This document shows positions 11,401 to 22,725 of a stretch of DNA of 64,000 nucleotides, in pieces. This DNA is from Marasmius tenuissimus (Eukaryota; Basidiomycota; Agaricomycetes; Agaricales; Marasmiaceae): assembly GCA_029532415.1 (NCBI GenBank), contig JAQOTA010000020.1, forward strand, positions 1 to 64,000, written 5' to 3'. A program made the translations under genes and the position numbers. Below the pieces are notes generated by a model. That model searched no databases. It saw nothing but the letters and a program-made list of their open reading frames with translations, and was not told the origin of the DNA. The first letter of the stretch is position 1; the number at the start of each line of letters is the position of its first letter.

Positions 11401-14400
11401 CTGAAGGATAGAACCTACTGGCGCTACATCATATGTAACATTCCCACAAAACTCCAGGTCAGCAACCTTATTGAGGCATCATCCCGAGAATCCGAAGGAC
11501 CTCGGTTAGGCTCGCAATGTGGTCAACAGCGAGTCGAGTTCTGTCGAGGTCTGCAATGATCCGAGATCATGAGATTACACACTTTTCGTCATTTCGATAC
11601 TAACCATTGTCGCCGGTACCCTTTGGTGGAGCAAAAAACGCTGAAAAACACTCGGTCGAGCCCTGAAGAATCTCTGCAACAGAACGCAATCTTTGGCCCC
11701 CCCCGATAATGAAAGTAATTTTCTCTGAACTCTTAACTCGTGGCTCGCTTGCTGCTCCGACATTGGAAGTCTGTGCACGCGAGAAGAAAGCCGAGGACAA
11801 AAATCTGTGGCGTTGAACAAACACAAGCCATCGCATACATTGATACGTGGCCATGTCAATATCACATATTGTATACAACGAAGGTTGCTTGAACGCTCGT
11901 AACATATCGGAGGAACCAAGTCAGCAGCGAAGGATGACACAAACAAGCAATAGATACTTCGTATTGAAACAGAATATCACGAACGATACAAGTATAACGC
12001 AACCCCCAAATACGAGAAATACCTGAGCGAAACGAACCATGGTGAGTACTGCAGTATCGACCCATACGTGATGAGAGGTTCTTAATGCAGGTTCGTGCGT
12101 CGAATACACAACCGAGACGGGCCGTAACTTTTGAGGATGCCCAAACGAAGGGGGCGGTCGAGTGGCCTACGCTGCATGCACGATCTGTTCTGTCGAGAAA
12201 CTACAGCTGGCCTCTGAATGCGCCTTGGAACTATCAGGCATCAAGGATTACGATCTCTACCCAAAATTGTTCTTCGAGATGTTCAATCGTCCCCCAAACC
12301 TCCCTATGGTAAAATAGAACCAGGACAGGGGGAGGGAGATGGAGAAGGTGGGAAAATGGCACATACAGCTTGTGCTGTAGAGTCTAACAAAGGCCTGGCA
12401 ATGGCACTCGGTAATAACTCCAGATGATCACTGTCATATTCGGAGCATGAGCAGCGCGGGAGAAATTTACGACATTCAACTGAGTTTCGAGAGCGAACGT
12501 AGAGATAGAAGAAGGCCTTGACGCTGCGAGCGATAACCAGCAGTGTAGTTGAGCCACTACCACATGTGCCATTCGAAACTGATAGTTTCTCACCAAGAAA
12601 CTGGATAAGGAGGTGTCGCTGGAGATAGCAATCGAGTGCCACAGATTGGTAGGGACAGTAGTACGACGGCGAATCCAGACTTTCGTAGACCGGACTGCTG
12701 ACTTGAGCGTAGCAGACAAGCCGAGAGGGGGGAAGGCGGAATAGAGTGGACACCCAACCATGCTCCGTTCGGAGGGATGTTGCAGCAGGCGGTTGACGAT
12801 GGTCGGATGGAGCTCAGATGGATTAGGCGGAGGGCTTGTGGAGCTCCACCTTAGGTGCGGCTGACAAGGTAGATATCTGTAACGAAAGGTCTGAAGGGGA
12901 AACAATTGTTGCGACCGTGAGGCCAAACGACTGAGAATCATCGCGAAGGGAGTTGAACTTTTAAGGGGGTCACCGATGAGGATAGCGACGAAAAGCCTGT
13001 GCAATAAAGTGAGTCTCAAAGAGATGGAAAATGACGGATAGAGTTGACTCACCTGGAGCACATGTGTGCTCGGTTTCGCAAGGCGCATCCTCCAGGTTGA
13101 TAACAGCAGGCAGCCCTCTAAATCAACGATACGATGCTTGTGTCCTCGGGCTGCAAGATGGTTGGGATATGTCAACAAGATTGTCTTCTAGATGCAGAGC
13201 AAGCGGTGAATGTGAGCTCGGACGAGTTTGCATGAAACGATCAGAACGAACCCACGGAAAGCCTTGACAACAGTTTCATCCCTATCCTGCACTCGTCCTT
13301 CCTTCAGGACTGGAGTTGAGTGCCATTCCGAGGGGACTTTTGGGCAGACATTGACTGGCTTTGTAGATAGCATGGAGGATGAATATCCTAGCTGATCAAA
13401 AACAGCAGAAACATACCATGTCATGCCGGCACGCTCTTCAACTACTTTGTTTCAACGCAGGATCCTCAGAAATTCGACCAACGTCCATATGCAACTTTTT
13501 TTCTGATTTGATAGCGTGCCGTCATTGGGATCGGATGAATTATTACACGAGAAATATGTGGAGGTTACCTTCATTCTTGACGAGGCACAAATTTATCGAG
13601 AATATGCAGCGACGCACAGAACATTCAACATGGTGGTAGGAAGGAAAGAAATTATGACGTCGAGCTGACCCTTGAATGTCACAGCATGTCATTGTCAGGG
13701 TCCCTCCGACAGCGCATGTACAGCGCATTGATCCGCAGCCACCACCTTCAATGCAAATAACTCCGAGCGTCGAGTTAGTAGTTTGTATTGCAGATTGGGT
13801 GGTGGAAGATGTGTTGTGAAAAAGAGTGATCCGAGGGTAATGGTGTTCGTTAGATGATTTGGACCATCTCGAAAGTGAAGCACACCTGTAAAATGAGGGA
13901 AAATGGACGGTCCTGAAGATACATCATGTCGATGGTGAGTAGCCCGATACACATTTGAATAGGTTAGATTTTCGTCTTATGAAGAGAACCAGGATAACAC
14001 CACTCACTGAACATCCTCCTCAGTCGCCAGTGTACTGTGAGCTCAACAATCCACTCAACCATTCATCGCGCATTATCTACACTACAACTACAGCAGTGCC
14101 GAAGTGGCCCCATTCCTGGGTAGTGAAACGACTACGTGTGGGTTTGGATCGACAACAGACAAAGACACCGGTAAGGATCATCGGGTATGAGGATACCCAG
14201 TCACCAATTTCAACGTCGTTAAATGTTATTTATGAAGGCATACACGAGTAAAGAACCGGGGTCATAGCCATTGGAAGGAGTAAATATTGTCGCACACGTG
14301 AGTCACATCTTTTCCGCCCTCCTTCCCACCACTGTGTCGATTCTTGCCACGAGAGTCGTTACCCCCCTGCGTTCTTGTTTTAAGACAGACAAGTTATGTT

Positions 14401-14710
14401 TGTAACCAATGCTTTGTGTTCACCCTACTCGTCCGGACCAATTCCAGCCAGTTTCGTGGCAGAAATTTTTTAAGTTTGCATAAAGTGGAACTTTAGTCCG
14501 GCCCACTGAAAGTTCAGAGGAACCGTTTGCGATTAAGACGGTTTCTCATGAGTAACATGACTTAATTTGAGAACCGTTCCTGCTGATCTCTGTCATACAG
14601 GCATGTTAGCGGATACGAGCACTCTCGTTCGCCAACGTCTCGATATCTTGATTTTTCCCTGCCTGCAATAACCTCGAATCCGAGGTGACGGCTTTTATAA
14701 TCCTTAGGAC
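11401..14710. other. No supportable gene; one long open frame
   Basis: The longest non-transposon open frame in the window (264 codons, 12384-13178, minus strand) is here. It is Ser/Leu/Arg-rich, has no recognisable domain, and two other frames over the same bases are also long, which suggests a compositional effect. A Tyr/Arg-rich start (MILSRLASRSQQLF) could pass for a mitochondrial presequence, but nothing downstream supports that. Confidence 0.4.
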
Positions 14711-14719
14711 TTCCAAAAT

Positions 14720-15735
14720 TTTTCAAGTTACGCTATGGCAGGCGGAGATCACCAGAGATAGGATCAGTACAGGCATATCGGAAAACAGCGCCAGTTCCAG
14801 GAGCATCTCTCGATGTAAGATATCTCGGAGTCATGTTCAACGGATTAGGATCACGCAACCAAGGCTCAGAGTTGAAAATTCCTCATACAGCAATACTGTG
14901 GAACACTGCTGGCACCACGCGGCTTGAATGGCCCACCTCACTTTCAACATCTGAGATGACCATCTGTAGCTTTGCAGCCATACATTGAGTCTTGGAAAGA
15001 TGAAATTATGTATAAATTCAAGCGAAAACCCCGATCAGACAGTCAGAAGTGCTGGATATGATTACGGGACTCCGTATAAAGCCCGGCTCGAGTTCGGACT
15101 TGTCCGCTCTCAGAAAGGCACGAGAAAGGAGCGGAGATTATGTTGGTCGAACAGAGGTGATGACTGTCACAAGTGCGAGTCGCACTGCCTCCGAGGTGGT
15201 CATCAGCCGTCTTTACATTGTCGACTATGGTTAGTTCGAAATACAGACGACGTGTTTGATAAATGCAATGCCCTTCCATCACTTGTCATATTGACTTCAT
15301 TTTCTCATTTCACACAATCAAGTCAACAGAAGACCTCAATCAGTCGATTGAATCCTCCGGTACCTCTCCTTTGCCGCCACACGCCCACTGAGACTCTCGA
15401 AGAGATTTGATCTTCTCGATCTTCTCCTGCAACTCCGCCCTCGTTCGGCCCTTTTCCTCCACAGATCCACTCGCCGTAATGAAACGCCCCGGTAGTTCCA
15501 TTATTTTTTCCTCGATCCACATCTGCCGGTCCGTCCTTGCTCGAGAAGGTGCTTTCAAGTGAGCTGGTAATCGTGGAGGATAAATTGAGACCGGGATGGG
15601 CGGCGGTATGGGGATATTAGACACCTCCTTGGAACAGACTGAACTTGAACCGATACTGAAACGGCGAGAGATCGGTTTTCGGCGTTGGAATGAGAGGAAA
15701 CTGAGGTACAGAGTGGTCTCACTCGACTTTCTAGG
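14720..15735 (-). repeat. Roughly 1 kb block shared with 40190-41170
   Basis: Direct match to the last exon and 3' flank of the intact membrane-protein gene at 40800-42210. Landmarks are CAGGCATATCGGAAAACAGC near 14771, TGTATAAATTCAAGCG near 15008, and the shared C-terminal coding sequence. The match ends inside the exon, near 15735. Confidence 0.8.
15340..15735 (-). pseudogene. 3'-exon fragment of the single-pass membrane-protein family (T2)
   Basis: The frame encodes the family C-terminal half: SSVCSKEVSNIPIPPPIPVS, then SRARTDRQMWIEEKIMELP, ITASGSVEEKGR, KIEKIKSLRES and CGGKGEVPEDSID with the usual TGA stop. It is closest to the intact gene at 40800 but lacks the membrane span and everything upstream. 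The sequence beyond 15735 is unrelated, so this is a truncated copy of the last exon, not an expressed gene. Confidence 0.75.
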
Positions 15736-18724
15736 TGTCAATCACCCTTTTCTCAATTCACGGTGCTCATGATGGCCACTTGACTTCCCTTTGATGCCTG
15801 GTTTGTCCCATCCGCTACTATCCACAGTACTGCATTGATACAGAGGCCTCAACACCGCCAACATATATTCACCTCGAGCAATCCACATAGATCACTACCT
15901 CTCTTGCGGAGCTATTCACAATGTAAATGCTATTTGCGTGGGTATCTTCTCTCAACTCTGCGAATATCTACAACCATGCTATGTCAGAATTACCAGCCGA
16001 ACTGATTGGTCAAAGCCGGTACACTCTCACGTCTGAGCAGGTGTGGCAAGCATTTGTACTGCATGCACCCTTTCGTCACGCCTCTCAGTACAACACTGTT
16101 TTGACCATGTCTGAAGCCCCTGAAGTTTACCACGCCCTTAGATCACAGGGGGTTCAGTCACGCCGGAAACTACTCATGAGTTGTCACCGCACTTCATCCA
16201 CAACACGAGAAGGCGATCAGAACAAGTTCAAAATAATGGGACTCACCGCCTCATAGAAATATCCACAATGGTTCGGGTTAACGTTTCCAAAGCAAGGCCG
16301 TACAAAGACTGACTTCCATCAGGTAGGACTTGTGGAGCGGGGGAATATGCTGCCAGTACGGGTACACCTTTGGTCGAGAAGTCATAAGCGAGAGGGGGGA
16401 ATTGGAAGACGAGAGGCACAATAAGCCAATGTCTTTTATAGTTACCAGCAGCCCCGTATCTGAGAGACAGTGCGTTGTCTGCGTCACGACTTGTTGCCGT
16501 GCAACACCGATGCGCTTCAGGAACACAGCTAAAGGTAAAAAGGCTACCTCGGGATACCACGTTAAATTTATACCAGAATTTATATTGAGTAGAATCTACA
16601 CAAGATCAAAAACACAAATGAAAGTTGACGACTCGGGCTTTAAATAAGGAAGGGAAGTCGTAGACCAATCGAAAGTAATGGAAGGATCAAAAGTCTGGAA
16701 AAGAATACTTACTTTCGATTATCACCCTGGACTTTCACTTTCACTTTTGCTTTCACTTCTGTCTTTCAATTTTACAATGCCTCGTCGCTGGTGTAAAACC
16801 TCTGCGTGTTGAAGCTCTCAGTACTCGCGCCACCAATACTAGTAGCCTGTGCGCCGATCTGGCAGTGGTAGAACACTCGGGGTTGTTTAAGGGTGTAATC
16901 ATCCTCGATGACAGTAGCTTTAGGCCATAGATTTGAAGAGCCGCTATGGCGGTTTGACTACTCAAGGCCACACTATACCATACATCTGGAGTCAGTTCCT
17001 GAATGACCTCCCTCAAAGTTGGTCCGTGCATTCGTCCGATCAATCTCTGCTCATCATGAGTTTCTTTCTCACTGTAATGGGTATGGGGCTCGTTAGAACC
17101 CCGGATCCTCACTCTCGCTCAAAACTTGGACACGACAAGGTTTTATAACCACTGTAGGTACAAGTATGAGCAAAAGAAAGGACCAACAACCTGTACGTAC
17201 GGTGTGGCTGAAATAGTAAAAGGTAGAAGGCATAGATAAACATATGTAAACTGTAGATCATACCTAAATAGGGTACAGGCGTTACACTCACCCACATCTT
17301 TTCTCCCAACGTCATATTAACATCCCTTGGGATTTGACATCTGTGGTTTGCTCTTGACCGCGAACTTTATGTCTACACTCCCTTGTCGCAATTCAGATAT
17401 TAAAACACCCTCCTCTCTGAGAGAGTTTCAGAGGATATACAGTCGAATGTCGGTCTATGGCCAGCTGGCTGTGCTTCTACGTTTATCTTGTACGCCGAAA
17501 CTTCCAAGTGTTTTCGCATCCCGTTCATCATTTCATCCGGCTACGAAATGCATATAGTATCCGCCTTCATTTTCACTGCCCAATTTGGATTTTCAGCTCC
17601 TGTATCCTTTTGGGAGCCAGTCGTGCTTGTGAGTCTCTAGGGTCATTCTCACGGCCACTTGGAGTCTTTTGCTACTAGGTATCGGAATGTTCCGACGTTA
17701 TCTTGACCCATCCTTCGTTCTCCCCTTTGCTCTATCCGCTCATTATTTGGGTTGTGCGTTCGGGGAAAGGTTTCTTTCACATGGTGGCCTCGACCCGTTG
17801 GCGCTGTTGGGGCGTTGTCAAATTCCTATTTTCAAAATGGGTGTCTCGTCTTGACTAGTCGTCTACCAGTGTTGCTTGAAGTAGATATCGACATCCACTT
17901 ATGAGAATCTCGTCTAGAGCCCTCTCAGTCTGGTTCCTCTATACTTCTCTCTCTTTTATTGCTCCAACTCTTTTACTGCTTAAATTACGTGTTTAGCTGG
18001 GATGCGACTTGGGGTTCGCAATGATCAATGCCGAGACCACCACTGGCCGATTGCGGATAGAAACGACAAGCGGTCGAATTTTTGTGGTAAGTGACCAGTT
18101 CACTTTCAACTCTGCTACCAACTATGCCATCAATTGGGAAGATGTTTGCTAGATAGCTATTCTTGTGAGTAGGCTGTTCACCAGTTTTACATCCTTCAAC
18201 TCGCTATTACCTCGTCGCTGTAGTGGATGCAATTGCACGTATCCACGAGAGAGATGACGGACTCGCGATAAGTCTGATATAATACCACGTCTGATCTCAG
18301 GCCTCAGGACCTCGCCAAGATTGATGTAGGTCGCCCAGGACTTGTACACCTGGACTCTTGGTTCTTTGAGCACAATTATAGCAACTTTGTTCAGTCCAGC
18401 AGCTTCACCTGTAACTGGTCAATTCATCATTCTTCAGTTTATGGATGTCACCAGTCTAATATATGTTTACAGTGACTCCCTGGATCCAGTGAGCATCATC
18501 AAAGTCCCGGGCCCAGTTCTTACCACTGGTCAATGGTCACAAATAGTCAACACAAGGGCAAAATACATTTTGGAAATCAATACCAAACACTACAGGCTTT
18601 TTTTTTAGGTTACTCTTCTTGTTTTATCACGAGATGGGAGAAATAGTACAATTGCTGAGCTCTCAGTCAGCTCATATGAATTAGAGCCTAGCGAGTACCC
18701 AATGTCGCGCGGCCGGATCACTGC
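15736..18724. other. No supportable gene
   Basis: Several open frames (for example 16753-17112 minus, with a plausible stretch ELTPDVWYSVALSSQTAIA) lack domains or consistent introns. The 16740-16795 segment matches 3941-3990 inverted; in both places it reads TPATRHCKIE. A frame at 18342-18608 plus is open but unsupported. Confidence 0.4.
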
Positions 18725-19505
18725 TCAATATACATTGCCGTTACGTCCAGGATCAGCTCTCCACTGTCCACAGGAATCGGTCATAATACCACCCTGTATG
18801 ATCAAAGACCTTGTCAGTGACTAGTCAAGTTATACCGGGATTGATCACGGCTGACCTGTTTCCCGTTATCATCGTTGGTGTTGCACGAATCAACAGGGCG
18901 TCGAAGCAAGCGGTTGCAGTTGCAATCAACGGTGATGTTGCACCTGGAAAGACGTTGGACAATGATTTAGTATTATGATTACAGGTATTGTGGTTGAAAG
19001 AGAGTCAAGGTAGCAAAGTCTACACACCCATTGATAGCTTTGACATATAGATAGTACTCTATGCCATTTTTGGCAATCATGGTCTAAGCGGAGGTCGTAA
19101 AGGGAAACGTGTTCAGCTTTAGGAACCACGGCGAGGAAAAGGAGGAGTTAATCCCGTCCCTAATGCGACTTACGCTAACTTCCTGACCATTATTGAGGTT
19201 AGTTCCGTTGATAGTTCTATCAATGCCGATGGGGGGTTGTTAGACCACCAAGTACCCTTCAACTCAAAATTAAACCTCGCTTACGTGCACCACTGATCAA
19301 TCGCAGTCACAAAATCCAAGCGGTTGGCCTTGGTACCGTCGTTGTAGCAACTGACCACTTCGGGCCCAACTAGGGGGGGAGTGTCCAAAGTCTCGATGTC
19401 AACGGTGGGTAGTAGAAGGAAGGCAAATAGAGACATACTCTGAGCGGAAGTAAGACCCGCAAAGGCTCCAGTGGCAGCAAGGATGAGGAGGTATGGGAGC
19501 TGCAT
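18725..19505 (-). CDS. Small secreted Cys-rich protein
   Basis: Five exons on the minus strand: 19505-19285, 19216-19174, 19083-19028, 18943-18856 and 18793-18725. All four introns have GT-AG ends and the phases join to 158 residues. Residues 1-22 are a signal peptide (MQLPYLLILAATGAFAGLTSAQ). The mature part has about eight cysteines, a central WC-TTINGTNLNNGQEV segment, and a C-terminal signature with CNCNRLLRRPVDSCNT, then DDNGKQGG and DSCGQWRADPG. This style of C-terminus (PVD.CNT...NGKQGG...C...R.DPG) occurs in secreted proteins of other basidiomycetes, as far as I recall; the function is unknown. Being small, secreted and Cys-rich, it is an effector-like candidate, but that is inference. 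No operon-like neighbour; the flanks are gene-poor. Confidence 0.8.
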
Positions 19506-19675
19506 GAGAGAAGAGGTTGAGGTCAGGGGAATGCTAGTTTGCTTTCTTGACTCACCCTGATTTCCACTGTAGTTCTTTTATACATGGCTGGGTGTTACAA
19601 GCTGACATAAAAAATAGAGATACTATACGATTTCGAACTACATATTGAGTGGCCTGTGATAAAAATATTACACTT

Positions 19676-20032
19676 TCACTTTTGACAGGGAGGGCAGTCT
19701 AGCGTGATCAACCAGGAAAAATTACCAATCCTACCTCTTTTCGGAGCATTTGTCGACGGTTTTTGAACTGAATCACCGATCTCTTGAAAATTTGAGCGTG
19801 GGACCCATGGAAAGTGTGACATTGAAACATAAAATGGGTTCTCTTCATATTTCCTAACAGATATCTCCTCGGAAGGTCTAGGTACATTTCTAGAGCTGCC
19901 GCTACGCTTTAGCTTTAATCCAAAGCCCCATTTACTTGGTGCTTGTCCGAGCTCGAGGAACTGACTCATTATTGAAATAAAACTAGATTTGATCCCTTTG
20001 ATAACCCTGGGCCTTTTGATACACCTGCTCAC
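19676..20032 (-). CDS. Open frame, doubtful
   Basis: A 118-codon frame upstream of the secreted-protein gene on the same strand. An internal ATG near 19968 would give MSQFLELGQAPSKWGFG... with a basic, Ser/Pro-rich composition. No signal peptide, domain, intron signals or duplicate copy support it. Confidence 0.2.
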   Translation of the reverse strand: MSRCIKRPRVIKGIKSSFISIMSQFLELGQAPSKWGFGLKLKRSGSSRNVPRPSEEISVRKYEENPFYVSMSHFPWVPRSNFQEIGDSVQKPSTNAPKRGRIGNFSWLITLDCPPCQK

Positions 20033-22319
20033 TTGCCATCATGACCAACACTATACACGCCTTCTTCAAGGTGACAACTTTCTTTGCCAAGCTCCAGTGC
20101 GCAGGACATCATAATTTGTGCTATTTCGCTTGACTCAATTAACAGAGACGCGAAGAGAGTTCGTGTGGGGTTCGAATGTCAGAAGTATTGGATTCAACTC
20201 GTCATGTTCTAGACGGCTGTTCGAGAAGTCAGTGGCACCTATCACTGTCAACATTACTTCTTTCTGATTTATTAACATACCAGCTTGGTCTACCTCAGAT
20301 CACCTTAATCTCAGAGTGGATACTCAGTCGGTTCAGCTCAAGCTAGGGGGAGATTGAGTAAAAGGCTGGCTAATTTTCTCCCTCGATGATACTCTCGATG
20401 GAAGAGTTTCAAGATTTGCCAAAGGGCTCCCAAAGTTGTCGCGGCATTACTATATAGTATAGCATAACTCCGAGTACAAATTCAATCCGAGCATCATAAT
20501 GAGGGAACGGCTTGCTTTCCCAGTGGTGGTAGAGTGGATACGCCACATCAACATTAGACGGAGATTACTTGACAAACATGACGGACAAGATGGCACGAGG
20601 GGAGCATCCATTCACAGAGTACGAACATTCACCAAAGCACAGTAAGCTCGCGGAATCATAGGTTTATCCATTGGTGTCTCAATGTTGACATTGCTTATCC
20701 CCTGCCACCACCGGAGTTGTCCCCCGAGAGAGATTGACAGTAGACAGCTGTAAGCGCATTGATCCTAATCTCCGTTTCCTAAAAATGAACCCACATTCTA
20801 TTCTAGATTAAGTCGTCCGCTATTATAAAGCTCCCGCTAGCTCAACATGGATGGAGCCGTTCGACAATTGAGACAGTCGAGCTTTACATTCTTCATTGAG
20901 ACGGCTTATTTTTCCTTTCGAATATAGATAGATAGATGAGTTCGAGTTGCAGAGCTTTACAGTTCTGGCAGCCAAAGTGGCTTGATGCACCCAAACGAAA
21001 AAATCAGAGATTACAAAAGATCGAGCTCAATAAACACCCGAGTGCTTGCTAGTCACATCACTAGATATCCTGAGCCCGTTTCTGTAGTATTTCTTGTCAC
21101 AATAAACTACGGTCAAAGAGAGGAATGAGCTTCGTTCGTTTTTCGACCGCAGGAATTGGAGTGACAACAGGGCGGGCTCACAAGTAAGAGACTACGTGGG
21201 GACATACTTAAAAAGGTACTCTGTGGCATGGCTGGCCAGACTTTTGCCAAGTAAGTGTCACCTCGTTTTGGACATTTGGTCCTGTGTATCACAAAAGGAG
21301 GGTATCCGTGAAGCCCGACGCGCCCCTGACATTTCAAGAAAATGTTACCTGTGAACTTCCCAGTCCTACCCCAAAACTTCGTCTCTATCCCCAGTGGTCA
21401 ATACGTGCCAGCTACCTCGGCACCAGTCGCTGTAAGGAGCTTCATTATGTAGTATTTTAGCGTGAGAGGACGGTGGAGATTTCCGCCATTCGGAATGTCG
21501 ACAGTAAAGCACGCCTGAAGCGGAGTATGTAGTTGTTTTCGAGCTGTTTCGTGATGGTGACGCCTTCTAGCTCTACCTGTGGCGGAATTCCAGACATCAT
21601 GATCGGGAGAATTGAGTTACTGTGTTAGGGAGGTGCTCTACGGTAGGACTTCTGTATCTGATTAAACACTGTCTTGAGTTGAGTGATTACTTTACGTAGA
21701 TCAGCTGAGAATAACACTAAACAACGGGTCATCATTGCGCTCAAGACGTTCAGGAAGATTTTCTATAGAAGAACAAAGGCGGCGCTCGAAATGAAAGCTG
21801 AGCTTGCCATTCGATATTTGGCCAGTGGTGCGTTGATCATCAAGAACAGATAAAATTACGCAAAACATAATGTGACCGTGACAAGAAGCGGTCGGGAGCA
21901 TCTTGCATATGACATGCTCACAGCAAGAAAACCTGCACATGATTCCATTTCAGAACGGCAGGGTTCCGTAGCCGACATAGCTAGCCAGAATGCTACATCC
22001 CACGGACAGCTAGAACCACATCGTTTCGATACGCTCCAGTCGAGAACGCTCTCCGGGAAATGATAGCTAGCCACGGTGCCATTGTATATATTTTGTTAAC
22101 CTCGCATTCTCATGAATGATGGAACGCTATCATTCCGTAGTACAAACGTAGTACAGTCGTGCTTGTCTTATTGTACCTTATATGTATTCAGGTCAATACG
22201 AGCAAAATCATCTATAGAGGAATCCTTATCCGGCAATGAATCTCGAGAAGATGATCGAGCACTTTGGGTTGCTCTTTTCAAGGGCAGCATAAAAACTTTT
22301 AAATTCGCGACCCTTACTT
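20033..22319. other. No supportable gene
   Basis: No consistent exon pattern seen on either strand. A short (GATA)n run sits near 20926. Confidence 0.5.
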
Positions 22320-22725
22320 ACAGAGAGCAGCTGATTGGTGCCATGTGTTGGAGTTCTTCGAATCAACCTAAGAATTTCATTGTTGTTCCCCGCTTGAAGT
22401 GAAACCAGAAGTTTTCAAGGTTTTGAGACTAGAGACTTGTTCGAGGGCCCTGGGCGGCCACCAAGAGAGTGCTCAATGATCAATCGATGACCCGTGATGA
22501 CGCAAGTACAGGACGTCACTGACCTGCCCTCAAGGGTTTCTGCCCGGCAGGCAAAACGTCGGATCTGAATGGCTCTTCGCCTCCAGTCGTTCCCCTTTTT
22601 TTCTTTCTTCAAGCCGATTCTAAAGCTTAGTGCTGCTTCTCTGTCCTTTTACGCTTACTTCTGATCCCGAAACATCGGTCAGCAATGCGGCACTTCTAGC
22701 ACGCAAAGAACAAGTTACAAGGCCA
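22320..22725 (+). repeat. Dispersed repeat X, CpG-rich copy
   Basis: Matches 39780-40172 in direct orientation. Landmarks are GCCATGTGTTGG near 22341, TTGTTGTTCCCCGCTTGAAG near 22381, CTGCCCGGCAGGCAAAAC near 22540 and GCAAAGAACAAGTT near 22704. The partner copy differs largely by CG to TG or CA changes. No coding frame is conserved, so its class is unknown. Confidence 0.7.

Noticed and set aside
12384..13178. 264-codon open frame on the minus strand
   Set aside because: Longest non-transposon frame, with a possible mitochondrial-type start, but other frames over the same bases are also open, composition is low in typical core residues and no domain is visible.
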